Numbered from the stretch's first letter, positions 6,543 to 13,945 are shown. The stretch: DNA of 18,493 nt from Chloroflexota bacterium (GCA_009692905.1 SHYI01000008.1:1-18493), one strand, 5' to 3'. A program made the numbers and translations. Notes: a model not told the origin generated them from the letters alone.

Positions 6543-7779
6543 TCGTCGGCGCTGCGTCCACCCGCAAGATCCGCCAGGCGAACGGTACTGATCCGATCAG
6601 AATGGCTCCACCAAGTACGAAGACCGGGAACGCGCCGATCTCGCCATAGATCACCCCGCCAACAATCGAAGAGACAGAGATGGCAAGGCCAAATGACACC
6701 GCCTGGAAGAGCGCCTGCCCAGTTGCCTGCAGCTGCAGTGGGACAATCGCACGTACCGTCAACACGCTCCCGAGGAGCGTGCAGGCATATCCAACACCAA
6801 CGAGGCCGCGCATAGCGCTAAGCGCGAACGGCGAAAAATTGAAGGCATAGCCGAAACAGCAGAGCCCAAGAGCAAACAGACCGATGGAATAGACAGCGCG
6901 CATGCCGAAGCGAAGTGCAACGGCGCCGCCAATCAGAAAGAATGGAATTTCGACGGCTGCAGAGATCGCTGCGCTGAGTGTCACCATCGCAGCGTTCCCC
7001 CCAACCTCTTGAATGCGCAGCGCACCGTAGGAGTAGAAGATGCCTGCACCTAGGTTGACCAAGAGACTCAAGAGGAGAAACGAGAGAAGTTTTGGTGACT
7101 GTGCGAACGCTAAGCTCACCGTACCGAATCGATCTCGCCAATCACCAGCAACCGCAATCTCTGCGTTACCGCCCGCAAGCTCACTGCGCTCTGCCTCAAG
7201 TTCGTCTTCGCTCACAACGCGATGGCGTCGGTGTGTAACGCGAAGACCAAGGGTCCCCATAAGAACGATCAGCGCCCCGGCCCCATAGAGCGGCCCAACA
7301 AGAAATGCGCCGCCAGCAACCACGAGAACGCCGCTAACTAGGCCGGTTGCGGCGTAGCTGGCGCTCGTGACAGCGCGCAACGTTCCCCAGTTCCCCTTCA
7401 CCTCAGCGAGTCGCTCCATACCGATGGCGTCGAGGAGCGGCACAATCCCCGCGCCCGCGAAGGCGGCGAGCATTGAACCGGGAATGCCGGCTACGGGGCC
7501 TGCCGCAAATGCAAACACCCCGATGGCGGTGGCGAAGATCGCGATGCGGAATGTTGCGACGCGGCCGAGGGTCGCGTCGCCAAGGTGTCCCCAGATGGGC
7601 GCCGCAGCAAGCGCAAGGATTGAGTTAATCGCGCCCACGAGCCCGATCGCCTCGAAAGAGACGCCGCGATCGCGGAAGACGATTGAGGTGAAGGGGAGAT
7701 AGAAGGCCTGCATGATGCCGACCACGAGGTAGAGATACGAGGCGCGGCGCATTCCAGGTCGGAGCAACATGAAGTTCAT
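6535..7779 (-). CDS. Major facilitator superfamily transporter (MFS_1-like)
   Basis: A polytopic membrane protein of 414 residues with about 12 hydrophobic segments in two halves and a cytoplasmic loop of about 50 charged residues between them (T-H-R-R-H-R-V-V-S-E-D-E-L-E). The loop 2-3 signature W-G-H-L-G-D follows the second helix, and a positively charged repeat of it is seen in the second half. The N-terminal pattern, with G-x-x-x-x-I-G-L-V-G-A-I, resembles the MFS_1-like group that includes sugar and nucleoside symporters. The substrate is not determinable. It starts 4 nt after the dnaB stop and probably rides on the dnaB transcript, although TAATGT lies 6 nt before its ATG and could be a weak leaderless promoter. 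There is no Shine-Dalgarno sequence. Confidence 0.88.
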   Translation of the reverse strand: MNFMLLRPGMRRASYLYLVVGIMQAFYLPFTSIVFRDRGVSFEAIGLVGAINSILALAAAPIWGHLGDATLGRVATFRIAIFATAIGVFAFAAGPVAGIPGSMLAAFAGAGIVPLLDAIGMERLAEVKGNWGTLRAVTSASYAATGLVSGVLVVAGGAFLVGPLYGAGALIVLMGTLGLRVTHRRHRVVSEDELEAERSELAGGNAEIAVAGDWRDRFGTVSLAFAQSPKLLSFLLLSLLVNLGAGIFYSYGALRIQEVGGNAAMVTLSAAISAAVEIPFFLIGGAVALRFGMRAVYSIGLFALGLCCFGYAFNFSPFALSAMRGLVGVGYACTLLGSVLTVRAIVPLQLQATGQALFQAVSFGLAISVSSIVGGVIYGEIGAFPVFVLGGAILIGSVPFAWRILRVDAAPTTI

Positions 7780-7783
7780 GTCG

Positions 7784-9160
7784 CTACATTACTGGCTCGC
7801 CCTCGCCTCCGCCCTGTGCACCATCGCTGCGCTCGCGAACCAAGTTAACGAAGCGCGTCTGCTCTTTCATGAAGTAGAGCTGCCCTTTCCCGGTTGGGCC
7901 GTTGCGGTGCTTGGCGATACTGAAGTCAATCGCCTCACCAACGGCATCGCTCTCCTCAATGCGATCGGCCTTGCGCCACAAGAAGATCACCATGTCGGCA
8001 TCCTGCTCGATCGCCCCCGACTCACGTAGGTCGGAGAGGCGTGGCTCCTTCGAGTCGCTGCGCATCTCAATCTGACGCGAGAGCTGGCTCAGCGCGAGCA
8101 CTGGAATGCCAAGTTCACGGGCGAGCGCCTTAAGGCCACGCGAGATCTCGGAGACCTCTTGCACGCGGTTGGACTCGCGCCCCGAAGAGCCAGGCTGCAT
8201 CAGTTGCAGGTAGTCCACGATGAGTAGATCAAGTCCGTGCTCCATCTTGAGTCGTCGCGCCTTGGTGCGCAGTTCCATCACTGAGATGCTCGCCGTGTCG
8301 TCGATGAAGATCTTGGCGCGCGAAAGGGTCTCCATTGCGCCAGCAATCTTTGGGAAGTCCATCTCTCCGAGGAAACCGCTGCGTAACTTAAACGAGTCAA
8401 TCTTGGTGACGCTCGACAGCAGACGCAGCACCAACTGCTCCTTGCTCATTTCGAGTGAGAAGACGCCGACCGACTTCCCTTCGCGCACCGCGGCGTACTC
8501 GGCAATGTTCAGCGCGAGCGAGGTCTTACCAACCGACGGTCGCGCCGCGAGCACGATGAAATCGGAGGCTTGCAGCCCTTGCGTCCTGCTGTCAATGTCG
8601 GTGAAGCCGGTGCGCAGGCCCATCAGCTGCCCGCGGTTCTGATGCAAATGGTCAAGTCGGTCATATGCTTCACTCAGCAGCGTTTCGAGTGCGGTGAATC
8701 CCGACACTGTACGGCGCTCGCTGATTGCAAAGAGTTCCGACTCGGCGCGATCGATCGCCTCAATCGCATCTGCGGGATCTTCGTAGCCGATTGATGCAAT
8801 GCGGCCGGCGGCGCTGATCAGTCCACGCAGCACCGCCTTGCGCTCCACGATCTTTGCGTACTGCTTGGCATGCACCGCCGTTGGTGTGCGGTCGCAGAGA
8901 TCGGCGAGTGCTGCACGTCCGCCGATCTCTTCGATCTGGCCGCGGCGCTCAAGCTCTTCGGAAACTGTGAGGATGTCGATCGGCTGGCGCAGCTCGTAGA
9001 GCGAAAGAACAGCGGCGTAGACCTTGCTGTTCGCCGGCTTGTAGAAGTCCGATGCCTTGAGCGTTTCGGAGACCTCGGTAATCGCATCGCCGTCAATCAG
9101 GATGGCGCCGAGTACGGACTCTTCGGCCTCGGAGGACTGTGGTGGGAGTTGGCTTGTCAT
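7784..9160 (-). CDS. dnaB: Replicative DNA helicase DnaB
   Basis: Hexameric 5'-3' helicase of the replication fork, 458 residues, full length and with no intein. The N-terminal helical domain (about 5-110, P-P-Q-S-S-E-A-E-E-S-V-L-G) is followed by the RecA-like motor. Walker A is A-R-P-S-V-G-K-T with Lys212; Walker B is L-L-I-V-D-Y-L-Q-L with Asp316; then come the S-Q-L-S-R and D-L-R-E-S-G-A-I-E-Q-D-A-D motifs. Val replaces the commoner Met/Gly before the Walker A GKT, a conservative change. The Gly-rich C-terminal tail is short. Unlike the common rpsF-ssb-rpsR-rplI-dnaB order, rplI lies more than 4 kb away and is paired with dinB, and dnaB follows lexA on the same strand with a 130-bp gap. 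Confidence 0.98.
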   Translation of the reverse strand: MTSQLPPQSSEAEESVLGAILIDGDAITEVSETLKASDFYKPANSKVYAAVLSLYELRQPIDILTVSEELERRGQIEEIGGRAALADLCDRTPTAVHAKQYAKIVERKAVLRGLISAAGRIASIGYEDPADAIEAIDRAESELFAISERRTVSGFTALETLLSEAYDRLDHLHQNRGQLMGLRTGFTDIDSRTQGLQASDFIVLAARPSVGKTSLALNIAEYAAVREGKSVGVFSLEMSKEQLVLRLLSSVTKIDSFKLRSGFLGEMDFPKIAGAMETLSRAKIFIDDTASISVMELRTKARRLKMEHGLDLLIVDYLQLMQPGSSGRESNRVQEVSEISRGLKALARELGIPVLALSQLSRQIEMRSDSKEPRLSDLRESGAIEQDADMVIFLWRKADRIEESDAVGEAIDFSIAKHRNGPTGKGQLYFMKEQTRFVNLVRERSDGAQGGGEGEPVM

Positions 9161-9166
9161 GTTCGT

Positions 9167-9172
9167 ATTCTC
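9167..9172 (-). promoter_or_regulatory. Candidate -10 of dnaB (leaderless)
   Basis: On the minus strand GAGAAT (four of six consensus bases) ends exactly 6 nt before the dnaB ATG. No clear -35 is present and no Shine-Dalgarno sequence precedes the start. Confidence 0.3.
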
Positions 9173-9265
9173 TCAGCCGCGCCGTTGACGCTCTAGGTGG
9201 ATGCCCACAAATCTGCCCCAATCTCTCCACGAAGAGGGGATCGGGCCCCTTCGGCTGTGGATAAG

Positions 9266-9282
9266 TCGGCGCCCGGCGCCGA
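9266..9282 (-). terminator. Inverted repeat after lexA, possible terminator stem
   Basis: TCGGCGCC-C-GGCGCCGA is a perfect inverted repeat beginning 8 nt past the lexA stop on the minus strand. As RNA it could fold with a 6-bp stem and 5-nt loop. No T-tract follows, so it is not a classical intrinsic terminator. A second, bulged hairpin (CGAA/TTCG plus GGGG/CCCC, 9230-9253) lies between it and dnaB. Confidence 0.3.
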
Positions 9283-9290
9283 GGCGAAGG

Positions 9291-9938
9291 TTAGTGAACT
9301 CGGCGAAGAACGCCGACGAGCACACCCTGCACGTTCACGGTCGGGTAGTACATCGGCTTGTAGGCCTTATTGGCGGGCTGCAGGCGAACCCGACCGGTCT
9401 CGCGGAAGAGCTGCTTCAGCGTGACCTCGTTCTCTTCGACCTGGGCGACCACGATGTCGCCATCGGCGGCCACCTTGCTCGGCTTGATCACCACATAGTC
9501 GCCGTCGGCGATCTGGGCATCGATCATGGAATCGCCACGAATCTTCAGCAGGTACGAGTCAGGGGTCGACATGAACTCAGGGACAGCGACCGTCTCGGAG
9601 CGCTCCTCGTAGGCCTCGATCGGCCCACCGGCGGCGATCTGCCCCACAACGACCAGCTCACGGGCGGCCATCGGCAGGTTCGTCGTCTCGAGTTCGCTGT
9701 CGATCTCCAGAAGGGAGCGGCCGCGGGCGGTAAGGCGCACGGAGCGCGAAAGGCCAGCGCCACGCTCGATCAGCCCCTCCTGCTCGAGGGTCTCGAGGTG
9801 GTGGTGTACGGCGGAGGGGGCGGCGAGGCCGACCAGGTCGGCGATCTCTCGCACGGTTGGCGGGGTGCCTGAACGGCGGATCCCCTCGGCGATCGCCTGG
9901 AGGATCCTCGTCTTGCGGTCCTGATCATGTCGGGTCAT
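9291..9938 (-). CDS. lexA: LexA, SOS-response repressor
   Basis: A 215-residue SOS repressor. The N-terminal winged helix covers about 8-70 (T-P-P-T-V-R-E-I-A-D-L-V-G). The self-cleavage site is Ala103-Gly104 in Q-I-A-A-G-G-P-I. The catalytic dyad is Ser137 (R-G-D-S-M) and Lys175 (V-T-L-K-Q). The frame is open to 10034, but the ATG at 9938 is the true start: it gives the normal LexA N-terminus and lies 6 nt after the -10 of a consensus promoter. A LexA box fills that promoter's spacer, so the gene is autoregulated. It is divergent from an ECF sigma factor gene. Confidence 0.97.
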   Translation of the reverse strand: MTRHDQDRKTRILQAIAEGIRRSGTPPTVREIADLVGLAAPSAVHHHLETLEQEGLIERGAGLSRSVRLTARGRSLLEIDSELETTNLPMAARELVVVGQIAAGGPIEAYEERSETVAVPEFMSTPDSYLLKIRGDSMIDAQIADGDYVVIKPSKVAADGDIVVAQVEENEVTLKQLFRETGRVRLQPANKAYKPMYYPTVNVQGVLVGVLRRVH

Positions 9939-9944
9939 AGGGGT

Positions 9945-9973
9945 ATTAGAACGCCTGTTCGGAACTGTGTCAA
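9945..9973 (-). promoter_or_regulatory. lexA promoter with internal LexA box
   Basis: On the minus strand: TTGACA (9973-9968), a 17-nt spacer, TCTAAT (9950-9945), 6 nt, then ATG at 9938. The operator CGAAC-AGGC-GTTCT (9961-9948) lies between the -35 and -10 and overlaps the -10. It matches the CGAAC-N4-GTTCG consensus of Bacillus- and Mycobacterium-type LexA except for the last base. This gives negative autoregulation and a leaderless lexA mRNA. Confidence 0.88.
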
Positions 9974-10054
9974 GTGGGTGGCACAACCCTCTGAAAGGAT
10001 GCGTAGAGTTGCGACACGTATTCCTAGAGAGCAAGGGGACATCTGGGGGGCAGG

Positions 10055-10534
10055 GTGTACGACGTGGGTGAGCTTGAGGCGTTGATTGATCGCGTGTACG
10101 AGCCGACCCGGCGATATGCCCTGCGCCGAGCGTCGCCCGAAGAGGCTGAAGACGCCGTCAGCGAAACCATGCTGCTCCTCTGGCAACAGCCTGAGCGAAT
10201 CCCGAAGGGATCTGAGGTCGGATGGTCCATTGGCATCTGCCGCAAGGTCCTCGCCAACATGCGCCGGAAGCGCCTTCGACGCGAGTCCCTCCTTGGTAGA
10301 TTCGTGACCCAGCTCCTCCCCGCCGCCCCCGCCCCCGTGATCTCTCGTGAGCCTGAGATCTCGGCCGCCCTCAGCGCGCTCCCAGAGCGCGATCGCGAGG
10401 CTCTCCTCCTCGCCGTCTGGGATGAGCTCCCCGCCCGTGAGGTGGGGAAGGTCCTGGGGATCAGCGCCAACGCTGCAGCGATTCGCATCCACCGGGCAAA
10501 GCGCCGCATGCGCGATCTGCTGAAACAGGCGTGA
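10055..10534 (+). CDS. ECF-type RNA polymerase sigma factor
   Basis: A 159-residue sigma-70 family protein with only regions 2 and 4, typical of ECF factors. Region 2 covers about 8-75 (Y-A-L-R-R-A-S-P-E-E-A-E-D-A-V-S-E-T). Region 4 covers about 100-157 and carries the helix-turn-helix L-P-A-R-E-V-G-K-V-L-G-I-S-A-N-A-A-A-I-R. The start is GTG at 10055, preceded by a G-rich run (GGGGGG) that can pair with 16S rRNA; a second in-frame GTG lies at 10064. The gene is divergent from lexA, with the lexA operator about 95 bp upstream. It is followed after 80 bp by a membrane protein with the layout expected of an anti-sigma factor. No ECF-type promoter can be assigned with confidence. Confidence 0.92.
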   Translation: MYDVGELEALIDRVYEPTRRYALRRASPEEAEDAVSETMLLLWQQPERIPKGSEVGWSIGICRKVLANMRRKRLRRESLLGRFVTQLLPAAPAPVISREPEISAALSALPERDREALLLAVWDELPAREVGKVLGISANAAAIRIHRAKRRMRDLLKQA

Positions 10535-10614
10535 AAGAGTGACAGCCTAGGCGACATAGAGAGAGTAGGCGCAGGTATCGATGCGCTCATGAGATGGACA
10601 GCTGGAGGTAGATC

Positions 10615-12207
10615 GTGGACCCACTAGAGAGACTGAAGCAGGCGGACCCAGCGCGAGGCGCCTCCGGTGCGAGCCGCGCGAAGCGTACGGCACTTGCTGG
10701 ACGACTGGCACGGCAACAGCCAGGTGTGACCGCGCATGCTGCGCCACGACGCTCCTTTGTTGTGCCGATTGCGATCGCTGCGGCACTCGCCATCTCGGTG
10801 GTTAGCTTCGCTCAGCCAACTCGCGCCACGCTGGCGTGGAGCCCAACTGCGGATACCAGCCCTCTCGCCCCTTCTGCCGAATTAAAAACGGTATGTACGG
10901 AGGGAATGCCGATTACGGCGCAGCAGCTTGAACTGATCTCCGATGAATCACTCGACCTCGTGGATACACGTGGCAACGCGAGCTTGGTCGTGTGGTCAAC
11001 TCCTACACTTCGATTGCACTGCATGCTTCTTAGTGATGATTCGGGAGCGCTGGTTCGCGGACCAGCGATGCTCAGTGAGCCTGTTGCGCAGAACGCTGCG
11101 CAGCTGAACATTGAATTCATGGCTGGAACAGAGTGGATGAGCGAGATGGTCATGGTTCTTTCGGGTCAGGCGCCAGAAGGAACTGTTGACGTCGCTGTTG
11201 TTGGTCAGGAGTCAGAAGACTTCTCTGCATCGGTAAACAGCGCTGGTCAATTTGCGGTGTGGTGGCCATCAACGAGCGGACAGGTGACTGGAAGAGTTGT
11301 TGCCCGCGATGCGGAGGGGAACGAACTCGCCTCCCTGGAGCTTGGGGATTACTACAAAGACTCCGGAGCGCGACAGACTCCGCCACCCGCTGATGGAGCC
11401 GGTGACGGAACAGATTCCGATCCAACATCAGAGATGCCTGGCGGCGACATGCTGGATCTTGAGCGCCCACTGCCACCTGTCGGGGGCGGAGACGGCACCT
11501 TTGAGCCAGCGCAGATTACGAACGTCCGAGTGCCAGCTGAAGTGCGAGCGGGCACACCGCTGGTGATCCGCTTCCGCATGACGGATCCATCTGGCTACCA
11601 GGCCCCCGTTGCCTTCGTTGGCGGCCCAAGTGGTTGGGTGTCAAGTTGGTGCGGGTTTGGCGTGGCAGCGGTTCGCGTAAGTGGTGATCAGCGCGACGGC
11701 GAATATGAGATCAGCTGCCTCGTGCCATCGAACGCGCCGAGCGCCGGTTACATCGTGCGGATCGGTTGCGAGTGCACCTTCCCTGATGCTTCAGGCGAGA
11801 CACTGCTCGTGACCTACGACTTCGATTTGGTTGGTGGTAGTAGTGATGTGCGCGTGCCAGTGATTGCGAGTTCACGCATCAACTGGTTCGGAGAGGTTGC
11901 CGCCGGGAGCACGCTCTCTGTCTCAACGTACGCAACAGATGAGAGTGGCATTGCCTACGTTGTGGCCTGGGTGGATGGGCCGAATGGACGCACCACCAAC
12001 GACGCAGGCCAACCCTGGGCTTCTGATATGGGCCTCGACACGATCGCCAGAAATGGTGGCGTTGGTTGGGAGCAGTTCGTTCAGACCATCACGCTGCGAG
12101 ACGATGCGACACCCGGCCGCTATCGGCTCTGGTTCTCGGTGGGAGATTCGATCGGTAATCGCGCTGCTCTGTACGACGTGACGCTGATTGAGTTTGTGAT
12201 CGAATAG
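10615..12207 (+). CDS. Membrane-anchored protein with tandem extracytoplasmic beta-type modules (putative anti-sigma partner)
   Basis: A 530-residue protein I cannot assign to a named family. It has a basic cytoplasmic head (1-46), one membrane segment (about 47-66), an extracytoplasmic region (67-255), a Gly/Pro/Asp-rich linker (about 255-298) and two related modules at 301-408 and 411-530. The modules share A-G-x-x-L, T-D-x-S-G and a G-P-x-G turn and look like Ig-like beta sandwiches. Cysteines occur only outside the membrane (two in the middle region, four in module 1, none in module 2). GTG at 10615 is chosen because GGAGG lies 6 nt upstream. Its place behind the ECF gene and the short cytoplasmic head suggest an anti-sigma or sigma-linked sensor, but no zinc-binding HxxxCxxC motif is present. 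This role is inference. Confidence 0.75.
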   Translation: MDPLERLKQADPARGASGASRAKRTALAGRLARQQPGVTAHAAPRRSFVVPIAIAAALAISVVSFAQPTRATLAWSPTADTSPLAPSAELKTVCTEGMPITAQQLELISDESLDLVDTRGNASLVVWSTPTLRLHCMLLSDDSGALVRGPAMLSEPVAQNAAQLNIEFMAGTEWMSEMVMVLSGQAPEGTVDVAVVGQESEDFSASVNSAGQFAVWWPSTSGQVTGRVVARDAEGNELASLELGDYYKDSGARQTPPPADGAGDGTDSDPTSEMPGGDMLDLERPLPPVGGGDGTFEPAQITNVRVPAEVRAGTPLVIRFRMTDPSGYQAPVAFVGGPSGWVSSWCGFGVAAVRVSGDQRDGEYEISCLVPSNAPSAGYIVRIGCECTFPDASGETLLVTYDFDLVGGSSDVRVPVIASSRINWFGEVAAGSTLSVSTYATDESGIAYVVAWVDGPNGRTTNDAGQPWASDMGLDTIARNGGVGWEQFVQTITLRDDATPGRYRLWFSVGDSIGNRAALYDVTLIEFVIE

Positions 12208-12218
12208 CGGCTGCGCGG

Positions 12219-13382
12219 CTACTCGTCTTCGAGGAGTCGCGCGCGCGTAATTGCATCCTCACCGTACTTCCGGCGCATGGTGTCGGCGGCTGCGGTGATG
12301 GTGCGCTCGCGTGCCTGCGCCGCGCCGTCAAAGAGTGCAAGTTGCTCATCCTCACCAAGGTCTGAGGTCGAGACACCAATGAGCCGATAGGCGCTGCCGC
12401 GCGCGGTCTTCTCAAGGAGTGCACGCGCCGCTTCGAAGATTGGGCCAGCGAGATCTGACGGCTGTGCAAGCTTTACCTGGCGCGTGATGGATTGGAACTC
12501 GGCATCTTTCAGCTTGAGCGTGACGGTGCGCGCAAGCAAACCCTCGCTACGCAGTGAGTACGACACCTCTTCGACTAGACCCAAGAGCAACGTCTCAAGC
12601 GCCTCTGGATCAGCAATGTCGTCATCAAGCGTCATCTCGCGACCGAGTGACTTTCGTTCGCCACCATCATCGACCGGCGTGTCGTCAATGCCGCGTGCCA
12701 AGAGTTTGAGATCGGGTCCGCGATCACCGAAACGTCGAATGAGATGATCATCAGGTGCGTTAGCAAGATCGCCGCAGGTGAGAATGTCAAGCTCGCGCAA
12801 GACGCTCTGCGCAACCGGACCGATGCCAGGAATCACGCCGACCTTCCGCGGTGCAAGCCACGCGGCCTCACTCCCCGGCGGAACAATCGTCAGGCCGTTT
12901 GGCTTCTCTGCGCCAGCAGCAATCTTGGCTACCAGCTTGCTTGACGCGCCACCAACGCTAATCGTTAAGCCCGTTGCGGATTTCACTGCGGCGCGAATTC
13001 CGCGGCCGGCATCTTCTAGTGAGCCGTGCAGCTGCTCGGTCCCATTGAGATCGAGATACGCCTCGTCGACTGAGACCTGCTCAACGATGGGGCTCCAGCC
13101 GCCGAGCACCTCCATCACTTCGCGCGAGACATCGCTGTAGCGATCGTGGCGTGGCGGAATGAGAATGAGGTCTGGGCAACGCGCACGCGCGACGTGCACC
13201 GATGTTGCGGCGCGAACACCGAACGCGCGCGCCTCATACGACGCGGCGCAAATCACGCCACGGGAACCCTCACCGTAGCCAACGGCAACGGGCTTGCCGG
13301 CGAGCGACGGATTGTCACGAATCTCAACCGACGCGAAGAACGCGTCAAGGTCGACGTGCAGAACGCGACGGGTCGTGATCAG
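12219..13382 (-). CDS. dinB: DNA polymerase IV (DinB), Y-family translesion polymerase; non-canonical start
   Basis: Y-family error-prone polymerase of about 387 residues, counted from the CTG at 13382. Catalytic carboxylates are Asp11 (H-V-D-L-D-A-F-F-A-S) and Asp106-Glu107 (S-V-D-E-A-Y-L-D), with the steric-gate Phe16 and the S-Y-E-A-R motif between. The C-terminal Q-L-A-L-F at 347-351 is a sliding-clamp binding motif. No ATG, GTG or TTG exists in frame upstream of the catalytic N-terminus before a stop: the only candidates are CTG (13382, overlapping the rplI stop as CTGA) or ATC (13379). The first GTG (13256) would remove the first catalytic aspartate and the steric gate. AAGGG lies at the end of rplI. 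Translation is probably coupled to rplI. Confidence 0.92.
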   Translation of the reverse strand: MITTRRVLHVDLDAFFASVEIRDNPSLAGKPVAVGYGEGSRGVICAASYEARAFGVRAATSVHVARARCPDLILIPPRHDRYSDVSREVMEVLGGWSPIVEQVSVDEAYLDLNGTEQLHGSLEDAGRGIRAAVKSATGLTISVGGASSKLVAKIAAGAEKPNGLTIVPPGSEAAWLAPRKVGVIPGIGPVAQSVLRELDILTCGDLANAPDDHLIRRFGDRGPDLKLLARGIDDTPVDDGGERKSLGREMTLDDDIADPEALETLLLGLVEEVSYSLRSEGLLARTVTLKLKDAEFQSITRQVKLAQPSDLAGPIFEAARALLEKTARGSAYRLIGVSTSDLGEDEQLALFDGAAQARERTITAAADTMRRKYGEDAITRARLLEDE

Positions 13383-13825
13383 CCCTTCGGCTCGACGACG
13401 ACCGTCAACTCAGCGACGAGATGTGCCGCAACCTTGATCTGCACCTTGTAGGAGCCGAGCTGCTTCAGCGGCTCGTCGAGCATTACCTGGTGCTTCTCAA
13501 CGCTAATGCCGCGGCGATCGAGCGCCTCTGCGATCTCTTTCGTAGTGATGGAGCCGAAGAGCTTGCCACCCTCGCCGACCTTGACGCCCATGGTGAGCGT
13601 GGTGGAGCTGATGCGCTGTGCGAAGCCTTCGGCCTCACCGCGCTGGCGATCCTGCTTTGCGGCGCGGGAGGCGATCCCTGCAGCAACCTGCGACGCGGCC
13701 CCGCCGATGGCTGGGATCGCCAGACCATTAGCGAAGAGGAAGTTCTTGGCGTACCCCCCGGCGACCTCTTTCTGGTCTCCGGCCTTGCCGAGCTTGGGCA
13801 CATTGGCGGTCAAGATCACCTTCAT
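13379..13825 (-). CDS. rplI: 50S ribosomal protein L9 (bL9)
   Basis: A 148-residue bL9, the standard length. It begins M-K-V-I-L with the conserved N-terminal RNA-binding domain (G-K-A-G-D-Q-K-E-V, then G-Y-A-K-N-F-L at 25-31), a central helix and a C-terminal domain ending V-V-V-E-P-K-G. AAGGAG sits 8 nt before the ATG, so this gene uses a Shine-Dalgarno start. It is separated from rpsF, ssb and rpsR, none of which are in the window, and instead heads a two-gene unit with dinB (stop/start overlap CTGA). The 5' leader contains a strong GC hairpin, annotated separately, and its promoter region lies next to two LexA boxes. Confidence 0.97.
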   Translation of the reverse strand: MKVILTANVPKLGKAGDQKEVAGGYAKNFLFANGLAIPAIGGAASQVAAGIASRAAKQDRQRGEAEGFAQRISSTTLTMGVKVGEGGKLFGSITTKEIAEALDRRGISVEKHQVMLDEPLKQLGSYKVQIKVAAHLVAELTVVVEPKG

Positions 13826-13830
13826 CAGTT

Positions 13831-13879
13831 GGGCTCCTTCTCTCGTGGCTGGGGGGCTGGGCGCCCCCCGTTGGAGCCC
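13831..13879 (-). promoter_or_regulatory. Structured 5' leader of rplI
   Basis: On the minus strand the leader holds a 7-bp GC stem (GGGGGGC, loop GCCCA, GCCCCCC; 13869-13851). This is enclosed by GGGCTCC (13879-13873) and its exact complement GGAGCCC (13837-13831), which overlaps the rplI Shine-Dalgarno sequence. If transcription starts upstream of 13879, the outer helix would hide the ribosome-binding site. A -10-like GAGAAT at 13886-13881 would start the RNA near 13874 and lose most of the outer arm, so the switch is uncertain. Confidence 0.4.
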
Positions 13880-13901
13880 GATTCTCGCACAGGTCCCCCC
13901 C

Positions 13902-13945
13902 TTGACACAGAACGGATGTTCTATGACACTACGAACAGATGTTCT
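13902..13945 (+). promoter_or_regulatory. SOS promoter with two LexA boxes
   Basis: TTGACA (13902-13907), a 17-nt spacer and GACACT (13925-13930) form a promoter reading to the DUF6504-like gene. Box 1, AGAAC-GGAT-GTTCT (13909-13922), fills the spacer. Box 2, CGAAC-AGAT-GTTCT (13932-13945), covers the predicted start site. The centres are 23 bp apart, about two helical turns. Box 2 and the lexA box share the form CGAAC-AGNN-GTTCTAAT. A second -10-like TCTAAT (13943-13948) overlaps box 2. The region also lies just upstream of rplI-dinB on the other strand. Confidence 0.87.
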
